Below, one piece after another: positions 11,870-25,300 of a stretch of 64,000 nucleotides of DNA. The position numbers and the translations under genes were made by a program. The DNA is from Rapana venosa. Lineage: Eukaryota > Mollusca > Gastropoda > Neogastropoda > Muricidae. The notes below the pieces were generated by a model. It did no database searches. It saw only the letters and a program-made list of their open reading frames with translations, and had not been told where the DNA came from. How positions within the stretch are numbered: position 1 is the first letter of the stretch; every line of letters begins with the position of its first letter. The stretch lies in NCBI GenBank assembly GCA_028751875.1, contig CM054155.1, forward strand, positions 54,290,171-54,354,170, read 5' to 3'.

Positions 11870-14800
11870 CTTCATCTGACCCTTCTGCCATCAACCCATA
11901 TACACGGTGTTTCACGAGGCCCTCACCACCCCCATCACCACCCTTCAGTGTGCGTTGTTTGGCCAGGATGGCAGTGGAGCGTGGAATTTCAAGAAGCAAA
12001 TTCGCTTCCACGTGGACTTTTGCCATAATCAGTTACGCTCTCTCTCCTCAGCTAAAACAGCACCTCCTAAATATAGGGAAATTCCACCGCTGTAAAACTA
12101 GAAGGGGAACACGGGCAGGCCAACGTATTCGGCAGTGGTGCGAACTTCCTTCTACCCGTGTCTCCCCTTAGCTCTGGACGTCTATTCCGTCTCCCCTTGG
12201 CAACACTGCTTCCACTTACTGCTGTTCACCTGCCCTTCTGCTCTGATTCTTTGTTCGTGCAAAATTCGGAAAATCTTTTTTTCATGGTTTCTCATGTGTT
12301 CATGTGTGTTGAAGTTTAACAAGTTCTTTCTTCATCTACTTCTGACTCACCATCCCAAACTCTTGTCTGCTCGTCATAATCAACATCACAACCATCGCCT
12401 TCATCCTCTTCCTCTGATTGCTTCCCTCAAACTCACACTTTCTTCTCAACCCACCTCCACTGCCTTCAGAATCTCCTGCACATTTCTTTTGTTCAATGTG
12501 CAGTCTGTCTGTCTGTTGGGTAAAGCTTATTATATTTCTGATTTCATCTCCAGAAAGGTCATTGATTTATTTTCTTACTGAAACCGGGCTAAAACCTATG
12601 GACATCGTAACAAAAATAAAACAACTAACACCCACCTGGCTACAAACCGTTTCTTTCCCCCGACTCTCTGTGGAGGTGGCATTGCCATCATTGTATAAAG
12701 GGACATGTTTGCAACCAAGCTTTTCTTTCAATCAGAACCTTCCTTTTTACATGAATCCTTTGAAGTTTGCACTCAACTATCTGGCCATTCTATTACTTTC
12801 TGTTGCCTCTACCGTCCACCTCCTAACCGTAAGATACAATTCTGACAGCTTCCCTTTTTTCATCAAGAAATTTCAGTCAATCTTTGAGCACTATGCCTCT
12901 CTCCCACTAAGCTCATAATTCTCGATGACTTTCAACTTCCCATTGTGACAACAGTCTTCTCCTGATGTCAAAACGTTCTTTTTCTTTCTCTGGTCAATTC
13001 ATGTCTCTCTCTCCAAGTGGTAAAGACCAACACTCTCAGTTCGGTCATATTTAGACTGGCCTGATCACCATGCTTCGTTTAACCTTGTTTATCTTGTCTT
13101 CGTCACTGGTGGGTGAACTGCATTATGATCATTCGCAATTCTTTTCTTTCCTTAGCATCACAATCACCTTGTTAAGAAAAAAGAAGTATGTTACCCGCCG
13201 GCAACTTAAGGCCATGAAGCATTCAAACATTTTCTTCGCAAGCTATGGAACGCCTTTCGCAAAACGTCTGACGACACTGCGGACCTCTCAGAACACAATA
13301 ACACTTTTGCTTGACGAGCATGCACCTCAAACTGATATTCCTGCCTTCTGACAGGCCCTGGTGCGCCATGGTACACTAACGATATTTTGATGGCGAAAAA
13401 CGCAAACGTCGGCGTCTAGAACGGCAGTGGCGGAAATAAAAAACTGAAATATAAACAGCTTCTCCAAAACAAAACAAACAAAGTCAAATGTTTAATTTAT
13501 TCAGCAAAGCAAAAATATTACTCTTCCAAGGTTCTCTGCGCTAAATCCAAAAAATCTCTGTTCACCTCACCTCAAATTTCGTGGATTGCAAAAACAAGCC
13601 CTCTTCGACCACCCACAGCCTGTCTGAATTTTCCCTCCATTCTTTTCTTCCAACTTTTCAGATAAAGTCCGCAACATTCGAGCCTGACTGGATCTGACTC
13701 ATTTCTCGCCTTGCATCTCCTTGGTCCCAATTCACTGGCACCCCTCTCTTTTTTCTTTCATCCCTCAAGCGAAAGCTGAAATAACAACAAATCTGATAAA
13801 GAAAAGGACGATTAAATTCATGCGATCTTGTTCCCTTACCTGCTGCTCCTGTCTTCTCACATTGCTTCCACAACGTGTACCCTCTGTCTCCGAAATAGTA
13901 AACTCATTTTTCTGTCAGGAAATTTTTCCATCAGCACTCAAATACAGCTTTAGTCACACCTTCTTACTAATAAGCATGACCTTGATCCAACCTTTTAAAG
14001 AATTACAGACCTTGTCTCTTAACTTACACTTTCATCTCCAAAGCACTTGATAAAAAGATGTGCTAAATAACAATCAACAACCACCTTCTTTCCAATAGTC
14101 TCCTTCCCCTTTTCATTTGCCTATCGCGCCCAACCACAGTACCGAAACCACCCTAGTCCCCCAACTTTAGATAACTTCTACTTGTGCTGATGCAGGGAAA
14201 ATCTCTCTTACCCTTTTCGACTAACTGCTGCCTTTGACACTATAGATCACTCAATTCTTTTTTCTCGCCTCCAGAACATGTTTGGTAATATGGCACTGCC
14301 CTCTCTGGTGTAGTTCATACCTCATTAAAACCGATACGAGAAAGATATTGTCAGCAAAATTCAATCAAAACCTGTCATAACTGGAATGTGGAAGTCCACA
14401 GGGATCAGTTCTGGGTCTGTTATCTTTCACTCTCTACATGTCAACTCCTCACACATATAAACAACCATCCATTTTGATCTCTTTGACTATGCCGATGACC
14501 ACTCAGCTTCATGTAGCAATGCACTTAAAAATCTGCCGTCCCTCCTGACAAATATTGGCTCACTTCCTTCTAGACATTCACAACTGGATGACTCAAAATA
14601 AGTTACAGACTAAAGCCGAATTAAAAACGGGGGAAGCCAAGCTCATGGGGAACCAAACATTAAATTTCCTTCCATCACAACGACTTCAGTGAATTCAGCA
14701 ATTACGTCGGTTCCTCTGTCCAGCTCTGTTGAATAATATCTAGGTGTGGTTATTGAAACCACACTCTCTATGAAAAAATTCATCACCCAGACTGCAGTCT

Positions 14801-15543
14801 TGTACTATACAATTACTGCGCATAAGTGCAATTCGCAAGTATCTGTTACTGAAGGCAAACATCCGTACTTGATGTCACATCTCTCATTCTTTCTTGACTG
14901 AAATAAATGTAATTCTCTCTTGGCTGGTTTGCCGCATCATCCATTCATCTCCCTTCAAGCATACACACTCTGCAGCTGACTGCTCCTTAGAAAGAAAACT
15001 CTGAAACATCACTCCTCTTTTGCGTTCTCTTCACTGGCTGCATGTCTCACAAAGAATAAAGATTAAGATTAATTACCCTTTGTTTCAAAGGTTCCACATT
15101 TCATGATCCTTCTTGTAACTGTTTCTTTCTACCTGTTACACTCCCGTCCGTTCCCTTCGTTCATTCTGCAGATAACGTTGTGATTTCGAACATCCAGATT
15201 TAACAAAACCATGTTAGCCGTCGCTCATTCTTCTGTTTCCGGTCCCTTCCACATGGAACGTCCTCCCTCTTCCACTTCGCAAAAGCCTTCATTTTGATTT
15301 TTCAATCTAGCCTCAAAACGCACTTTTACTCTTCCTGAGATATTCCCAATGTTATCTTGTTCCTACTTCTCAATAGCTGCCTTCACCTCCACCACCCCCA
15401 CTAAGTGTGCTGTGTATATAATTTGATTTGTTTATCTTGATTATTTTATGGATTGTTGCATGCGTGATGAATGATTGAATGCAAAGCGCTATTGATTTGT
15501 TTACTTTCAAGAATCAGCGCTATATAAATTCCATACATTATTA

Positions 15544-15593
<50 letters not shown>

Positions 15594-15605
15594 ATTAAAA
15601 TATAT
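11870..15605 (+). mobile_element. Near full-length CR1-like LINE (degenerate)
   Basis: Ordered + strand pieces: a basic N-terminal segment RRGTRAGQRIR (about 12095-12130); an AP endonuclease domain with FNVQSVCL, YYISDFISRKVIDLF and TETGLKP (12490-12600); ILDDFQLP in place of the usual GDFN (about 12915); a W-DH region near 13055; then the pre-RT region (13360-13950). RT follows, with LNNHLLSN and FQSAYR equivalents (14050-14130), AAFDTIDHSILFSRLQN (about 14222-14275), a G-PQGS-LG equivalent (about 14390) and DYADD (about 14485-14500). LGVVIETTLSMK (about 14740) and a C-terminal LPLRK region (about 15270) come next. The 3' end reads GCGCTATATAAATTCCAT then (ATT)n at 15537-15600. Numerous frameshifts make it inactive. 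It best represents the family split elsewhere in the window. Confidence 0.8.
15537..15600. repeat. (ATT)n tail of CR1-like LINE
   Basis: ATT/TTA repeats directly follow the GCGCTATATAAATTCCATAC terminus, as in the other copies (reverse orientation at 5408 and 56620). Confidence 0.9.
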
Positions 15606-16380
15606 CCACCCAGTATATACAAACAAGCAAGCAACAAACCAAAAACCAAACCAAAACAAAGAAGACAAAACATAATCAGGGACATCTCCAACTCCCCCCC
15701 CCTCCCCCCCCACCCCACCCACATGCACACAACATTTTCAAATGAACAAAACAAAACAAAAAAGAATAAACAACAAGATAACATTCACATACATGAAAAT
15801 AAACAAACAAACACAAAATACGTACACAACGACAACAGAGCAACAGTAAACAAAATAAAACAAAATAGCGAAACAAATAAAGAACGTATAGAACTAACAA
15901 AATACGAAAAAAATGAGTCTCCCGCTTCCCAAGGATTCCACCTAAAAAAAGGAAAACCCTAAACAAAGAAAAGCAGCATAAAAACACAGAACTCCACCCC
16001 CACCACACGACATAACAAACAACAACCAAATGGATATTAAACAGAGAAGGCTGATGTGTGTTTCTTAACAATCATTTAAACTTTTAATAAACGTGTATGT
16101 GTGCACTGCACATTTGATTTGTTAAAAAAAAAAACAACCCTATTCTAATTGTAAATCGGCTGCACGTGAAAGACTAGGGATGAAAGAAGCGACTTTGATT
16201 TTTTTTTTGGTGACAAGATATAGCACTGGTATAAATTCAATGTAGTTGTAGTAGAGTAGTAGTTTTTGTAGTAGTAGTAGTGTAGTAGTAGTAGTAGTAA
16301 TATTATCATTATTATTAAGATTGTTATTATTATATTATCATTATTATAACAAATTCACAACATCAAAAAATCAGTTTTAA
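15606..16380. other. A-rich and GTA/ATT-rich DNA, no gene seen
   Basis: A/C-rich sequence with C-runs near 15695-15720, then AT-rich DNA and a compound GTA/ATT microsatellite at 16240-16345. No coding signal apart from low-complexity frames. Confidence 0.6.
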
Positions 16381-16389
16381 AAAAAACTG

Positions 16390-16800
16390 ACGTAATAATT
16401 ATGCTAAGATATATCTTATTCTAAAGGCTTTACAGAAAATATAAAGCGACAATGCGTACATCTCAGGATGACTAAACGCCATGGGTAAACAGAGTCTGAA
16501 TGAAGTAGGCTGTCCACTATATTTTACAGATATGTATTTCAGTCTAACATCTAATATTGGACAGCACAACACAACTTCATCTTCCACTGCTTGCTTACAT
16601 AATGGACATGGCAACCTAGGGTCATCAACATCATGTTCTTTATATCTATGTCTGTGAACATTTTTGTGTGATACACTAAGTCTAAACTTAGACATAATTC
16701 TTTTCACATTTATGTCCATATCAAACTTTAGATAAAGTTTGATATCATGTGAACTTATCGATTGTCTATACAATTGATAACTTTCACTGTTTTGTAAATT
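16390..16800 (-). pseudogene. LINE C-terminus with zinc-knuckle-like motif
   Basis: A 124-codon minus-strand frame (16399-16773) contains IMSKFRLSVSHKNVHRHRYK, then LPCPLCKQAVEDEVV and CCPILDVRLKYI, then GQPTSFRLCLPMAFSHPE and YIFCKAFRIR. This C-x2-C...C-C arrangement after a basic helix is the usual C-terminal tail of one molluscan-type LINE clade. It is the same clade as the + strand element at 30830-33960. The frame is nearly intact but has lost the expected histidine spacing. Only this 3' part is present. Confidence 0.6.
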
Positions 16801-16918
16801 ATCACAGCACTGCTGTCAACGGCAATCAATCAATCTTTGCCTGAAAACTTTGATAAATGCTCTAATTCCTACAACCTTGCCTGAGCTAAAACATACCCAA
16901 ACCCAAGTTCACATAAAC

Positions 16919-17010
16919 AAGAGAGAGAAGAGAGAGGAGGAGAGATGAGAGAGAGGAAGAGAGAGAGAGAGAGAGGAAGAGAGAGAGAAGAGAGGAGAGA
17001 GAGAGAGAGA
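16919..17010. repeat. (GA)n microsatellite
   Basis: Interrupted GAGAGA/GAGG array. A Ser/Leu-rich frame on the minus strand is an artefact of it. Confidence 0.95.
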
Positions 17011-17299
17011 CTTTCATCCTGTTTCATCCTGTTTTTACTGGAGACTAAATGAATAGTCTGTCTGAGGACTTTGTACACGTTTCAGCATGTTTTCACTGAC
17101 AGTCCAAAATAGGAGAAGCACAATTCATAAACAAGTGTAACAATCAATATTAGTATTAAAAACAGATTTTGTGAGAGTGCAAGTTTAAAATTGTTTTGAT
17201 TTTAATAACCATTGCCTGCAACGGCAGGGAAACGCTTACCTTTGTGAGTGTGCCTACTCCGTGATGTGTGCATTCATTTTGTGCTCTTCTTCATTTTAG

Positions 17300-17380
17300 C
17301 CAAAGATGCTGGTCAGGCCTGCAGTACAGATTCTGATTGCTCTACAGGACTGATGTGTGACAAAGCAGTCAACAAATGTA
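17300..17380 (+). CDS. EB/EGF-like cysteine-rich exon, phase 1-1
   Basis: Internal exon of a large + strand gene. A pyrimidine-rich acceptor (TTCTTCATTTTAG, AG at 17298-17299) precedes it and a strong GTAAGT donor starts at 17381. Its 81 nt encode KDAGQACSTDSDCSTGLMC then DKAVNKC. There are four cysteines with C-x5-C-x5-C-x6-C spacing, like EB or related small disulfide modules of secreted and receptor proteins. Two bases complete the first codon and one base is left at the end, so it is phase 1-1 and can be added or lost without frame change. Relatives lie at 4768, 29803 and 60085. The protein is presumably extracellular; gene identity and ends are not visible. Confidence 0.72.
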
Positions 17381-17410
17381 GTAAGTCTCTGTCTGTATGT
17401 TCGGGTCTGT

Positions 17411-17415
17411 CTGTC

Positions 17416-17466
<51 letters not shown>

Positions 17467-17585
17467 TCCTCTCTCTCTCTATCTCTCTGCCTTCTCTCTC
17501 TCTCTCCTCTCTCTCATCTCTCTCTCTCTCATCTCTCTCTCTCTCTCTCTCTCTCCTCTCCTCTCTCTCTCCCTCTCTCTCCTCT
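17411..17585. repeat. (CT)n microsatellite starting 30 bp after a splice donor
   Basis: An interrupted CT array within the intron just after the 17380 exon boundary. Ser/Leu-rich frames over it are artefacts. Confidence 0.95.
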
Positions 17586-17819
17586 GTTTTTGTTTGTTTT
17601 GATTTTACTGTGAGAGTGTATGGGTATTGGCGTTATTGTTTTTATTATCATGATGTACCCCTAAGGGTGGGTACACATTCTGAATGTGTACACATTAGCG
17701 TATGTGTGTTATCGATTTCATTTTACTTCTCTTCACTAAATGTGATATTAGACACAGAAAGGCAAAAGGTGAAGGGTAATATCTGGGAGTTGGGTAGGGG
17801 GTTCATTTATTAAATCTAC

Positions 17820-18760
17820 AATAAACAAGTAGGAAAATGTAAATCTAAAGTAACCCTTATGTACAGAACAGTAAAATCCCAACTTCTAACAGAATCTAAC
17901 CAGTAAACAATAAAACAATATTTTAAACTATAACCAACAAGAAATGATTTAGTCCACAGGAGGGTAATGTCTTAAGGGTCCATAATAATCATAACAATGA
18001 ACCATTTGTACTTTGTAATAGCGATTTGAAAAGATATATCTCAGTAAAAGATCACTGAATATCACCCATGATGAAGTAAGAACATGCATGCAACTTTTTA
18101 GCATGCTGCATATCAAGATATGATCCAAAGTAACACTATGGCCACATGTACAAGAGTCATGCCCAACATATTTGTCTTCAAACAATTCAGTTTCCAGCAC
18201 AATTTGTTTTATACCGTAAGAATCAGTTTCATGTCTTTAACTAAAGACTCAAGTTTTATCATTTCTTCCTATACATCTTGACAAGGAGGTCTCTCTTCTC
18301 CCTCACTGGTATAACTTTGCTGAGTTTATTTAACAAGGTGATAACATTCTTGTAGAGACAGATGGAGCTTTAAACTTGCCACATCTGTAAGTGATTTTAC
18401 CCCTTTTTTCGCTAAGAAAAGTCAACTTTTTCATTGTAACATATACCAGAATAAGATGGAATCCAACAAGAAGTTATATCTGAGCCTTTTAAGGCGAGGA
18501 GATGAATTAAATGACAAATATCAATGACTAATTCAGATCTTGCTTTTGTTTCCATAGAGCTGACGGCTTGAATGACTGATTTTGAATCTACACAAAAAAA
18601 TATTTGAAAAACAACTTTCGGAAAATCGATTAGGAAATTAAGTGCCATTAATATTGCTACAAGCTCTGCGGTAAAAAATGATATATTCTTCCCAAGGTGA
18701 AATGAATTTTCCGATTTTAAGTGTGCATGTGTGCGTGCACATGTGCTCATGTGTGTGTGT
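17820..18760 (-). pseudogene. LINE fragment with RNase H domain and C-terminal Zn-knuckle
   Basis: A 112-codon minus-strand frame (18412-18750) reads NISFFTAELVAILMALN, then FFCVDSKSVIQAV, then DITSCWIPSYSGICYNEKVD. These are the RNase H core: the AEL glutamate, the DSKS aspartate, and a terminal PS-x-x-GI...NEKVD motif where the normal histidine is a tyrosine and G is C. Downstream, the 17949-18200 frame has CTCGHSVTLDHILICS, the C-x-CG...H...C knuckle that follows RNase H in Jockey/I-like elements. The RT itself is absent and the frame between is broken. Confidence 0.65.
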
Positions 18761-18868
18761 GTTTATTTATTTTGCTTAATCTTTTATTTCGAGGATAATG
18801 GAATAAGCACCCATGTGCTTTTTTAATCTAGTTCCCCTGTATATGCAGTTTTGTAATGTTGTCATCCG

Positions 18869-18871
<3 letters not shown>

Positions 18872-18946
<75 letters not shown>
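18872..18946. repeat. Pure (TG)n microsatellite
   Basis: About 37 uninterrupted TG units, the purest TG array in the left half of the window. Confidence 0.97.
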
Positions 18947-18951
<5 letters not shown>

Positions 18952-20594
18952 TTCTGCTTTTTTGTGTTGCTTTGATGTCAAAGTGTAGGCCTATGTGCAA
19001 TTTGTTCTTTTTCCACAACACAGAACTGATAATTAGATACACATTTTATCACAAACAATTTCTTAACAGGATCAGAAAATGCTTTTTGTATAGTATCAGA
19101 AACATCAGTAAAATAAAAACCTGAGCCACTTGTGAGGTATCTTTGCTTGATGACAGTGTAGGATACTGACAAGACATTTGTTTTCTAATGTGTTTCTCGG
19201 GGCTATAATTATGAGCTGTACTGGAATTGGTTCATGAACAAACCTTCAGCTGTAGCAAGGATACGGCTAAAAGCTGATGAAACAATAGACAGTGTACGTG
19301 CTGTAACGCCTGACCAGCAGGAGTGTTTATAGAGAAGTCAGATAACTGACACTAATGACTGCCCCAGACTATCTCCCCACGCTCTCACGCAACAGGTTCA
19401 ATGTGGCAGCCTCCCAAAAGGTTAGTCTGCATGCAAACATGTTCAATGTTTTCTCTATGTTAATTGTTCATATAATATAAATGGCTACTATTTTAGAGAG
19501 AGAGTTAGAAATGTCTGTTTTTTGTGATCGTGTTTCTGCCTTCACCTCTCCTCTTTATCTTCATGTCTGTTAGAACTGCTGTCACATCAACTAGTATGAA
19601 AGAAAGTACATGGAGTTTGGAGTCAAAAGAAAGCTCGTTTAAAGCTCATTTTAAAGAGTGCTTTGCTTGTCGTTTTTTTGACAATTCACTGTACAAGAGG
19701 GTGTGTGAAAGACACAAGGGTAATTTACTGCTGAACACGGCTACAGCTGCAAGCTCCTAGTGCCGCCTTTCCTTTTGCCCCTTTTATTTATATCCATGTA
19801 CTGCCAGCTGTGGGTCATGAACTTTGGCTGGGGAACTAAATGGAGGCAATGGGAAGCAGTGGCTACATAAAAAGCAAAAAAAAAAAACCAAACCCAACAA
19901 TATTAACAACAACAACAAAGACACAATTTGAAATAAAAACAAGTAATCTAACAAACAAACAAAAAAGGTTAGAAAATGTTACAGTTTACCTAATTTACAA
20001 CTGACAAGTCCCGGGTAAAATAGTCAATATTTCTATAAAAGTTTTTATAATGCTTAGTTACTACAAAAGTACTGTATGCAAATATTCTTGTTTTCTTTTT
20101 CTTAAATTAGAACCAGTCATTCAGGTAGTAAATCTACTCCAGCATGTTTTACATAGCCTTTAGGGAAGTATTAGCATTATGTGCAAGTGTGTACTACAAG
20201 AAAGATCCATGCTTGTTCTTTCCTTCAAAACTGACGATTCATGTTGTGGCAGCGCTGAGATGATGCCGATAAGTAGGCTTGTGCTGAATCAGCAGGGGTG
20301 CAGTGACTCTGTTTCCCTCTACCTGCAGTTAGTTGTCAGGATTTGTGCTGGAGATCTGACAAGTTCTCCCCTGTCATGTTTAAATGAGTACGTCTGCCTA
20401 GTTGCCGAAATGCCATTTGTTGAGGGGTTAAATTGATTCTGGGAGAGTGAAAAAAAGAGAATTCACCTCTAACTAATCAATAAACGCCTTTACGCCACCG
20501 GATAAAGGACAGGTGTGTTAGTTCAGTACAGAATGTCTGTTGAACAAGCACATCGGCGGTGACCAATACCAGAACTGAACTCGCTTGTAGGGGG

Positions 20595-20765
20595 GGCAGG
20601 GTTTGCAGTGATCGATGCAGGACAGGGTTGAGTGACAGACTGCAAGGTTGCGTGATAGATGCGGCAGAGGTTGCAGTTCGATGCAGGACAGAGGTTGCAG
20701 GACAGATGCAGGACAGAGGTTGCAATCGACTGCGGGAAGAGGTTGCAGTACAGACTGAGGAAAGG
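20595..20765. repeat. Degenerate GCAGGACAGAGGTTGCAG minisatellite
   Basis: Seven or so imperfect units of roughly 20-30 bp built on GATGCAGGACAGAGGTTGCA. It recurs, corrupted, at 35695-35890 in the right copy. Confidence 0.75.
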
Positions 20766-20919
20766 GTGTTCTGTAGGCTACACCGACAGCCCGCCCTCCT
20801 GTGTGGGAAGTGCAGGGGGGGGCAGATGTTGAGGGGGTGTACCGAAGGGTGCAGGGCCCGCACCCCTGCGACTTTGTATTTTGCGTAAGTGTCTTTTAAA
20901 AGTAGAATTTGGTGTGTGG

Positions 20920-21045
20920 TTTGTGTGTGTGTGTGTGTGTGTGTGTTGTGTGGTTTGGTGTGTTTTGTGTGGGGGGGGGGGGGGGGGAGGAGAGAGAGAG
21001 GAGAGAGAGAGAAGAGAGAGAGAGAGAGAAGGAGAGAAGAGAGAT
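20920..21045. repeat. TG / poly-G / GA compound tract
   Basis: (TG)n, then about 18 G, then (GA)n. The right-copy equivalent is at about 36010-36145. Confidence 0.85.
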
Positions 21046-21299
21046 GAGAACACGAACACTGAAAAGTTTTATTGTATTCGGCCTTGGGCCACAAAACAAA
21101 AACAGTTTCGGGTAGGGGTGGATAATCCAGAAAGCAAGCATTATATCCTTTTGACTTCCCACTTCTGCAAGCTACAAAATCCACCTTAGTCTTCTACTCT
21201 CTCCCCATCATTTCTTCAGCTTCTCACCATGAAAACGCTCTTCATGTTTCTTTAGCAGCATCTGCACAAGAATATCACAAACCCATCATTACTTTCATC

Positions 21300-22330
21300 A
21301 TCAAAGTCTATCAAAAACTTTTCCTCCTGTTATTAATATCATCGCCCTTCTTTGGGGCCTGTAAATTTATCCATCACGTCATATCTTTAATCTACTTTTT
21401 TGCGTGTCGTTATTTTTCATCATCCCCCCCCGCTTCCTTTGCATTTTAAACTTTTAAACTATTCCCACCTCGTCATTTTTAAAATCTGTCACATAATCAC
21501 CTTCACCACCTCACCTCAAAAATCGTCCATCGTTTACCTCGTCACCTTCAATTCCAATTTTGCCAATCCACCATCTCACTTTCCATCTACTTAACCCCTT
21601 CAGCTTTCCTCTCTGCCACCTCTTTCGGGTCTACATCAGATCTTCAAATCACGTTTCATAACAAACTGACATCGTCACACCATTTGTGATCCCCTCTTTT
21701 TTTTTCTATTATCGGTTCAGTAAACTACATCATCATCGCCTTAATTTTTTTGAATTCTACATCGCCTTGCCGTCCCATACAATATCCAAACATCTTCGAA
21801 AATAAATTTCACCAAACCCCACCCTCCCTCGTTTTTTAAACGATACTCTCCAATTAACCTTTTAAATTTTTCTCATTTCCACCCCTTCCTTCCATCCACG
21901 TCACTACGCCACATCACTTACAACCACACACTTTCTTCAATCCTTCACCCCATATTATCTCCCCCTCATCATCTTGAACATCCAATCACCCCCATCACAT
22001 ATAACATCTTTTCACCAACCATCTATAAAATAATACATCACCACCACCCATACTCAACATCTAATCCCACCACCATCATACTCAACACCCAAACGCACCC
22101 CCCATTATACTCAATTTACATCACCCCCCGCCATCATCTAAAAAATCTAAAACGCCCCACCATCATCCTCAATATCTACATCACCCCCATTATCATCCTC
22201 AAATCTACATGCCATCGTCCCAAACTCCACACACCCCTACCAGCCCTCATGATTACACCCCCCACCCGTTTCAACACCCAATCACCAGCCCCATCAACAC
22301 TGCAACCATACCCCCACTATCCTTTATCAA
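21300..22330. repeat. CATCAC-rich degenerate minisatellite
   Basis: C/A/T-only low-complexity DNA in which a unit like ATCATCCTCAACATCTACAT recurs about every 25 bp, clearest at 22000-22230. The right-copy equivalent is 36290-37560. Any His/Pro/Thr-rich frames are artefacts. Confidence 0.6.
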
Positions 22331-22349
22331 GTTATATATCAGAATGACT

Positions 22350-25300
22350 ATTTCGACGTAAACTTGATATGAAGATTTTTTCATGAAAAAAGTTTTGATT
22401 TTTTCATATGAAGGGAAAAAAAAATTTCTGCTACATCGTACAGGGTCACAAGACTGTAAACTAAAAAAGGGTTTTTTGGTGTCTTTTCATAAACCAAAAG
22501 TTATTACAGACATCATATTCCTGTAATCGTCAATTTTCCCCCCCAACATTTATAAACATTCGCAAGTTTTTTCAAAAAACAAGCTCAAAAACAATTTTTT
22601 TTCGTTTTTGGGCTAAAATTGGAAACTACCGGGAAACACTTGCATCGGGTGGGGGTTTGTCCCTGCAACAACACATGGGGGAATTTTTAGCGAATCACCA
22701 AGGAACTTACTCTGAGATCGAATACAGGGACATAAACAAAAAGTGCATTTCGTCTTCGTTATTGACTTAAAAAAAAGGGCAGGTTTTATCTTGTATAGAA
22801 TCACTATATGATGATATTTGCTTTTTGAGGCAAAAACTTAAACTAATTTGAAAAAGGGCCCACCCTGGAAATAAGTATCAAAATCGGTATATATTTTTCT
22901 CTTTAAAAATCTTTTTTGGGATTAAATTTTTTCATTACGATTTTAAAACTGTAGAATCCTTCTTAAATAGAAATGCAAAAGTCGCTGTTTAAATTGACCT
23001 AGAACGCTTTGATTCTCCAACACCCTGTTGCACCCAAACAAACTGAAACCCGTCTCGCAAAAAATTTCCCCCGATTTTTAGTACCCCTTTTACCCCAATT
23101 CTATGTAGTTCAAGAAGCATCTCGTTGGCTTTATGGGGTAACCTTTCATTTTCCCCTTTAAAGGAGTCTGAACCATACGTTAAAGACTGAAACACAAGAA
23201 TTACATAAAAAGGTACCTTCCCAGATCACCATAAACCTTCTTATTAGGAGTTCTGACGGGACACAAAAAATCTTTTGCTGCAAACATAGGGGCTTTCTCA
23301 AAAGATTAACTTATAAACCCCCCCAGATTTCAGCGAATAGTTAAAACAGATTGTTTTTTAGCATAAAATATTTTAAAATAGGTGTAACAGTCTTTTTCTT
23401 TTTTTTGGGGGAAGGCTCATTTAATTGAGCAGTTGCCTTTTTCCCCTTTAATTACCAAAAGTTCGGCCTTTCTTCATACTAGCCATCGTTTGAAATTAAA
23501 CCCTAAAAACAATGATTATTAACGCATCTCTTTTTGTCACCAAAACCCATTGCCCCCGTGCCCTAAATGCCCCCTTTCTGAAAACCATAATTTTTGTTTT
23601 TTAACATTTACTTTTAACTTCTTTCCCGCAACTCTTGTAAAACTTTAGCGGGTTTTTGTAATCCATGTGCCTTGTTATAAGAGGCCACACATCAGCAAAA
23701 AGCAGTACAAATAATTCCATAACTCTGGCAAAACTGGATGGCCATGTTTATTTTTAACATTAAATTGGTCAGATAGCTGATTTTGAATATAGAAAAAAAT
23801 GTGGGGTTTAAAACCGCCCCCTTGCCGTACTCCGATGGACAGTCAAAGAATTCTGTGAACTCGTTCTTTGCACGCACGCATGACAATTGATTTTTTAAAA
23901 ACCAAAAACCTACCTTTTACCCCTTTGGTTTTTATACATTGAAATTTTTTTCATGTCGAAGAACAAATGCTTTCCTGAAACCACAAAGCAACTAAAGTTT
24001 CCTTCTTTTCTTTTGTGTCATTTCTGAATAACTGCATACAAGTTAAATACTGGTCGATAGGGGAAATAACCTTTACGAAACCTCCTACTTTAAAAAAAAC
24101 ATGTTGTTATTTTCAAACCAGTTTTAATGTGTTTTCAAAATTGGTTAGCTTTCGAAATGATGTTTAACAATGATACACCCTATAATTACTTTTGGGTATA
24201 TACCAGTTGAAAAAATAACAGTAAACATTTTAACTAGAACGCTGACACATCTGCCTCCCCACCTTTAACATTTCACCCAAATCCATCTATTCCACTTGCT
24301 TTTTTAGTTTCAGTTTACGTACTGTTTTATTTTTTTGTTTCGGTTTTGCCTTATTCAAAGTAGTTCAGGGTTTTCCCAATAGTCGCTGAAATTACTACAA
24401 TATCATTATGTGTATTGTAATCTGCCAACTAACCTTGCATTAGTTTTGTAAAAAAAAAATTTTTCCCTTTAAAATTTTAAAAGCAAAGATAACTTTGGCA
24501 ATCTTGCTGGCTTTTTTTTTTACTTGTGATCTTTGGGAGAAAGGCGGTGTCATATTTCATGATCCCCATCACAAATAGAAATTAAGTAGTATTTAAAGGG
24601 GGTTATATTTCCCCAAATTATCTGCCTGAAATGTTTTATTTTGTATATTGTTAAAGCCAATGCAAAAGGGGAAAATTAAAACTGTTGCATGTAAATTTAC
24701 AAATCTTGCCCTTCGAGTGTAGGCTCTTGTTTTACCAAAGGTTCAAAATCAAGTACCTAAACATTGTTTTAAAGACTTTTTGAAACTCTGGAAAAATTCT
24801 TCATTATTGATTTTCTACTTGTTCGAAGATTTAAAAAAATAATTACTTTTTTAAGAAGCTTTTTTATAATGCCTAAAACATAACACATTTTAAAGTTAAC
24901 AGGGTTTTTGTCAATTTTTTTAAAAATAATTGTTCCCATGACTTGGCGAAGTCAGCGGGAAAGTTTGAAGAGTTATTTGAGCATTTGAAAATTAGGTTCT
25001 CCACCTCTTTCTGTTCACCTGCAAGAGCACCCTAGTTAAGGGGGTGGGGGGGGGGATTATAAACAAAAAATGTTTTTGTTGTTGTTTTTTTTGGTTTAAA
25101 GTTTTTTTTAATTTTTTGTGCGATATCAAACAACACTTTGTACTAATCAAGCTGCGTGTGAAAGGCAGAAAATCTGTGTTAAAGAATCTGTTGTCCCTTT
25201 TTGAAGTCATGACACATCAGGTGCCCCTTTAGCCCAAAAATGTCATAATAAAGTTAAAAAGGTGCCAAAAAGTCTGGGGGATCGGGGGCTAGAGGTAACC

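Noticed and set aside
17248..17813. Ser/Leu-rich frames of 80-140 codons
   Set aside because: They are translations of the (CT)n array. Only the 17300-17380 part is a plausible exon, and it is spliced out before the array.
19524..19760. 78-codon + strand frame
   Set aside because: It has no domain, no splice context, and is broken in the right duplicate. AT-rich chance frame.
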